NCBI GenBank assembly: GCA_005281725.1
Contig: SSBO01000012.1
Coordinates: 17,774,561-17,838,560 of the forward strand
Direction: 5' to 3'
Origin: Wuchereria bancrofti
Taxonomy: Eukaryota > Nematoda > Chromadorea > Rhabditida > Onchocercidae
Length of the DNA stretch: 64,000 nucleotides
The translations under genes were made by a program, and so were the position numbers. The notes beneath the pieces are model-generated. The model saw only the letters and a list, made by a program, of their open reading frames with translations, was not told the DNA's origin and ran no database searches. The number at the start of each line of letters is the position of its first letter. Within the stretch, counting starts at the first letter, position 1. This document shows, in pieces, positions 60,780 to 64,000 of the stretch.

Positions 60780-63700
60780 CTAGAAGAAAGGAGAGCAAAT
60801 TGAAAGCAATTCTACATCTCGATTGTTTCAAGGACGAATATACACATACTTCCAAATACCAATAAGAATTCAATTATCTCTACATTAAAACCATTCCGAT
60901 CGAATGATCAAGACATTACAGAAATATTTATGACAATCTCTTTTAAGGAGTAAAACCGATCTGTATTATTGCGTTTAAAAGTAATAAAGGTTTCCAGGAT
61001 TGCTTCTTAACAATGCTTGAGCATCATAACAATCACTTTTTTGCAATGGGATCAAACACTCTTTTGCTAGCAAATATTTACTGCTTTCGGTCATCGTATT
61101 CATCCTTTAACTTCGGGGCACTTCACTTTCGTTAGGATTCGAAAAACTAAAGCAAAGAGAGAAGAGTGGCAGTTGGAGATATCACAAGGATGTTCTATCG
61201 GTACAATGAAAAGCTCCCATCTAATGAAGTGGAATTTCTCCCTCCCTGATGCCATTCAATACCATACGAACCGTTGTGTCCTGTATAAGATAAAAATTGA
61301 AAATGGACGAAATTATACTTTCAAAAATGAATAACATTCAGTGCGTCTAAGATGTCAAAAATATCTTCATCTTATTTCCGTCCTGAGACATTCGTTAGGA
61401 GACAGAGATCCACCAATGTCAACTGATGTTACTAAACTGAACACTCAATTCAAACATGAAATCATACCACTTTCTATGTTTGCAGAGAAAGAGACTGGAG
61501 TGCTCGCTCGCTTAATGTGCGACAGCGCTGCTTAAACCAAAAAGTTTTTCAAACTCAATTTTCATCTTCTAAATCAGCAAACTCAACGCTCTAAGCATTA
61601 TACGAGATATAAAGAAGTGCAAGATTTGCATGTTACACAAATACACGACTGAAACGAATAATTTTAGATGAATTTTGATAATTCCCTTTGTCATTTGTGC
61701 CTTCTCTTTACACCGAACGAAGCAGTCTCGTGACTCAAATTTCATTTCTTTCTTGCGCTTTGGGACTAGTCGATTTAAACTTGATGTAAATTTAAGGGAG
61801 CACCACAACGAGTGTTAAAAAAAACCAAACATTACATCCGTCCAATTTTTAACTGCATGATTCAAGAACACAATTTTAAAATTAATTATTTGACGAGACA
61901 AAAAATGTAACCCTATTTTTCACAATTTCACGACATTTGATCACAAATAATGAAGCTAATAACGACAATAAGTAGGACAAAAATAAGTCTGTGACGAAAT
62001 TCCAAGCTCAAACACGAATAAAATTGCTGCCATTCCCTGCGTACATGAAATCATCACTAAACTCGTTTATTTCTCACTGTTTCACTCTTAGAGAAACGAT
62101 ACGAACCTAACAGCTATGCAGCAACTGAAAACTACACTAAAACTGCTTTCCAAATACAACTTCTGGCTCTAAACCCTTCCATTTGACATAAGCTACAGTT
62201 TTTTTGGTGATAATTGATGTCTTGCAGTTTCAACACTTATTTCGAGATGTCTAATAAATGCAGGAAGATGAGACAGATGTCTATTGAAGAACGGAAAATT
62301 TGGAGTACAAAACAAACCAGTGCATGCATTATAAGCATTCCATACTGTGTTTATAGGAAATGACCGATGAAATGAGTGAGTGGAATGGAAGAAGGGAATG
62401 TGCCACAAATACAAATGAAATTTCCGATAAGATTAAAGAAATTGAAATCTGAAGATAAACCACCACTGAGTGACACCATCTGCAAAGATGATGTACGAGG
62501 CCCTTCAAATTTGCAGAAGCAACGGTTGTAGATTTCACGATTCTGTCATACAGTTTTCGCGGTAAATACCATGTTGACTTCATCCGCATAATTCCGTCCC
62601 TAAGAAAGCAAATTTTAAAAAGAGAAATATTTAAAAATTCCTCAATTCATTTCGACAAGATGAATTTTGTATTACACTGGTTTAGCAATTTCTTGGTAAT
62701 AAAGTAGCAATATATTAAAAATTCATGAAATGTATAACATAAAGCGTCTCAGAGATGTTAAGATCAATCCATCAAATAAACATGTATAAAGCTGCTTCAA
62801 AAGTACTCATTCATCACAACACAAAAAATTCTAGTCTTGTCTAAAAATTGGAATTGTGCATGATCTCTAACAACCAGGAAGTAAAAGATTTTCCTATAAA
62901 TGAGAATTACACATTTTAAACTCTCGTATTTATTATATTTTTTCATAACAGTCCACATTCACATTTTTACTTACTGTAGCTCAGAATCTTTTTAATGACA
63001 ATTTGAAGTGGACAATCTTTCATGGAAGTTAATAAGCGTTTTTTTTCGGCAGTGTAACATCTGAAATTGTTCATAGGCATCCTAAGCGCGACAAAACGAT
63101 GACATATAAGAAACAATGCAGTTGTTTTAGATCGTATCAGAATTTATTGAACAATACTGAGAAATAAACGAAGGGAAAGCAGTTGTTTTAGATGCTTTCT
63201 CAACTAACGACAAAGCTAAAGATCAACGATGACAAACTATCAGGACAGATGTGAAAGAAGTAAGGGAAGGTCAGGGAATATTGAAAGACGTAGCTCCGCA
63301 GCCATATATTTTTTCCTCCAAAATCAACTAGCGAAATTATTCTAATCACTGAAAAATATGGAAAATAACTAAATTAGAGAGACTGGAAACAATCATCAAG
63401 GTTAGATTATTCTAAGGTTTTTGTTGGAATGTTGCATTCTCTCAAATGTTTTAATATCAATTACGATTACTGGCAAGTTAAATGAATCTTATGCAGTCGT
63501 AGCTAAAAGCTTTATTACATTTTCATTATGGGACAAAAAGTGTTGAAAGAAGTCACCAGTGTCGATCCCCAAGGTAATTTACGAAACATACTGAACAGAG
63601 CTAATGCTCACATCCAAAATGACAAAATTACTTGAACAAGTGAGAAAAAGCGACAAAAGAAATGACAAGCAAATTAATTTCATTGACTTTTTTTTCCAAA

Positions 63701-64000
63701 GCACACAAAGACAATAAGGACGAAAAGAAAAGAAAGAATTTAACCTTTCACATTGCGAGGAATACTACCACAAGTGACCAAATGTGAATGGAAATCTGCA
63801 ACATATCTACTCATTTATCAAGATAGAAATCGCTATTTTTTGCAATTTGTTTCGACAGAAGACTACATTTTTATACTTTTTCTTGGACATACATATATAA
63901 AGAAACAAACAAAAGAAATATGGTAAATTATGCTGATTAAGGTAAACGAATATAGTGAATTAATTAGTCAGCAGAGAAGCGCTTAAGCAAATTAATGAAG
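60780..64000. other. No firm gene to the right edge
   Basis: Weak exon-like blocks are seen: minus 62547-62602 (acceptor CTTTCTTAG, open block NYADEVNMVFTAKT, donor GTATGA), minus about 61230-61285 after a TTATACAG acceptor, and plus 61341-61535. None can be joined into a gene by phase or recognised. The remainder is AT-rich with no repeats of note. Confidence 0.3.

Overview
The window looks like nuclear DNA of a nematode, most probably a clade III / filarial-type genome. The evidence is AT-rich intergenic sequence, genes split by GT-AG introns of roughly 80-900 bp, TTTCAG-type 3' splice sites placed just upstream of start codons (as expected for spliced-leader trans-splicing), and BEL/Pao retroelement debris. 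The species is not identified. All homology calls are from recognising protein families by eye; no search was run. Exon junctions were checked by hand for GT/AG and reading phase.

The main locus carries, in order: a two-exon gene of unknown function (6084-6714, +); an FBXO9-like F-box gene (19568-22847, +); a PAP2-family phosphatase of the PLPP6 type (24647-26635, -); the splicing factor SLU7 (27307-31593, -); a 58-residue unknown protein (32322-32979, +) 70 bp ahead of the exosome subunit EXOSC4/RRP41 (33049-34500, +); the exosome subunit EXOSC2/RRP4 (35410-37829, +); 6-phosphogluconolactonase (38440-40257, +); part of a membrane-protein gene (50147-50754, +); and a complete 12-exon arrestin (53686-57582, -). 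Three of these act in RNA processing or decay. The stretches 759-6083, 40258-44248, 47291-50146 and 58-64 kb contain little I can support.

The most important observation is that the window is two sequences interleaved. At each single-n gap the flanking sequence is repeated exactly: 7058-7189 = 18341-18472, 44249-44913 = 46626-47290, and 17707-18339 = 44915-45547. Reassembled, 1-7189 continues at 18473-44913 and then 47291-64000. A second contig, 7191-18339 followed by 45548-46625, was spliced into it. That second contig is a collinear, diverged, heavily deleted copy of the main locus. It carries only the last FBXO9 exon, a PLPP6 copy with a nonsense codon and lost catalytic residues, a SLU7 copy missing five exons, no EXOSC4 or EXOSC2, only the 3' end of PGLS, and a BEL/Pao insertion. 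A degenerate paralogue or a sex-linked (Y) gametologue would both fit; read depth by sex would decide.
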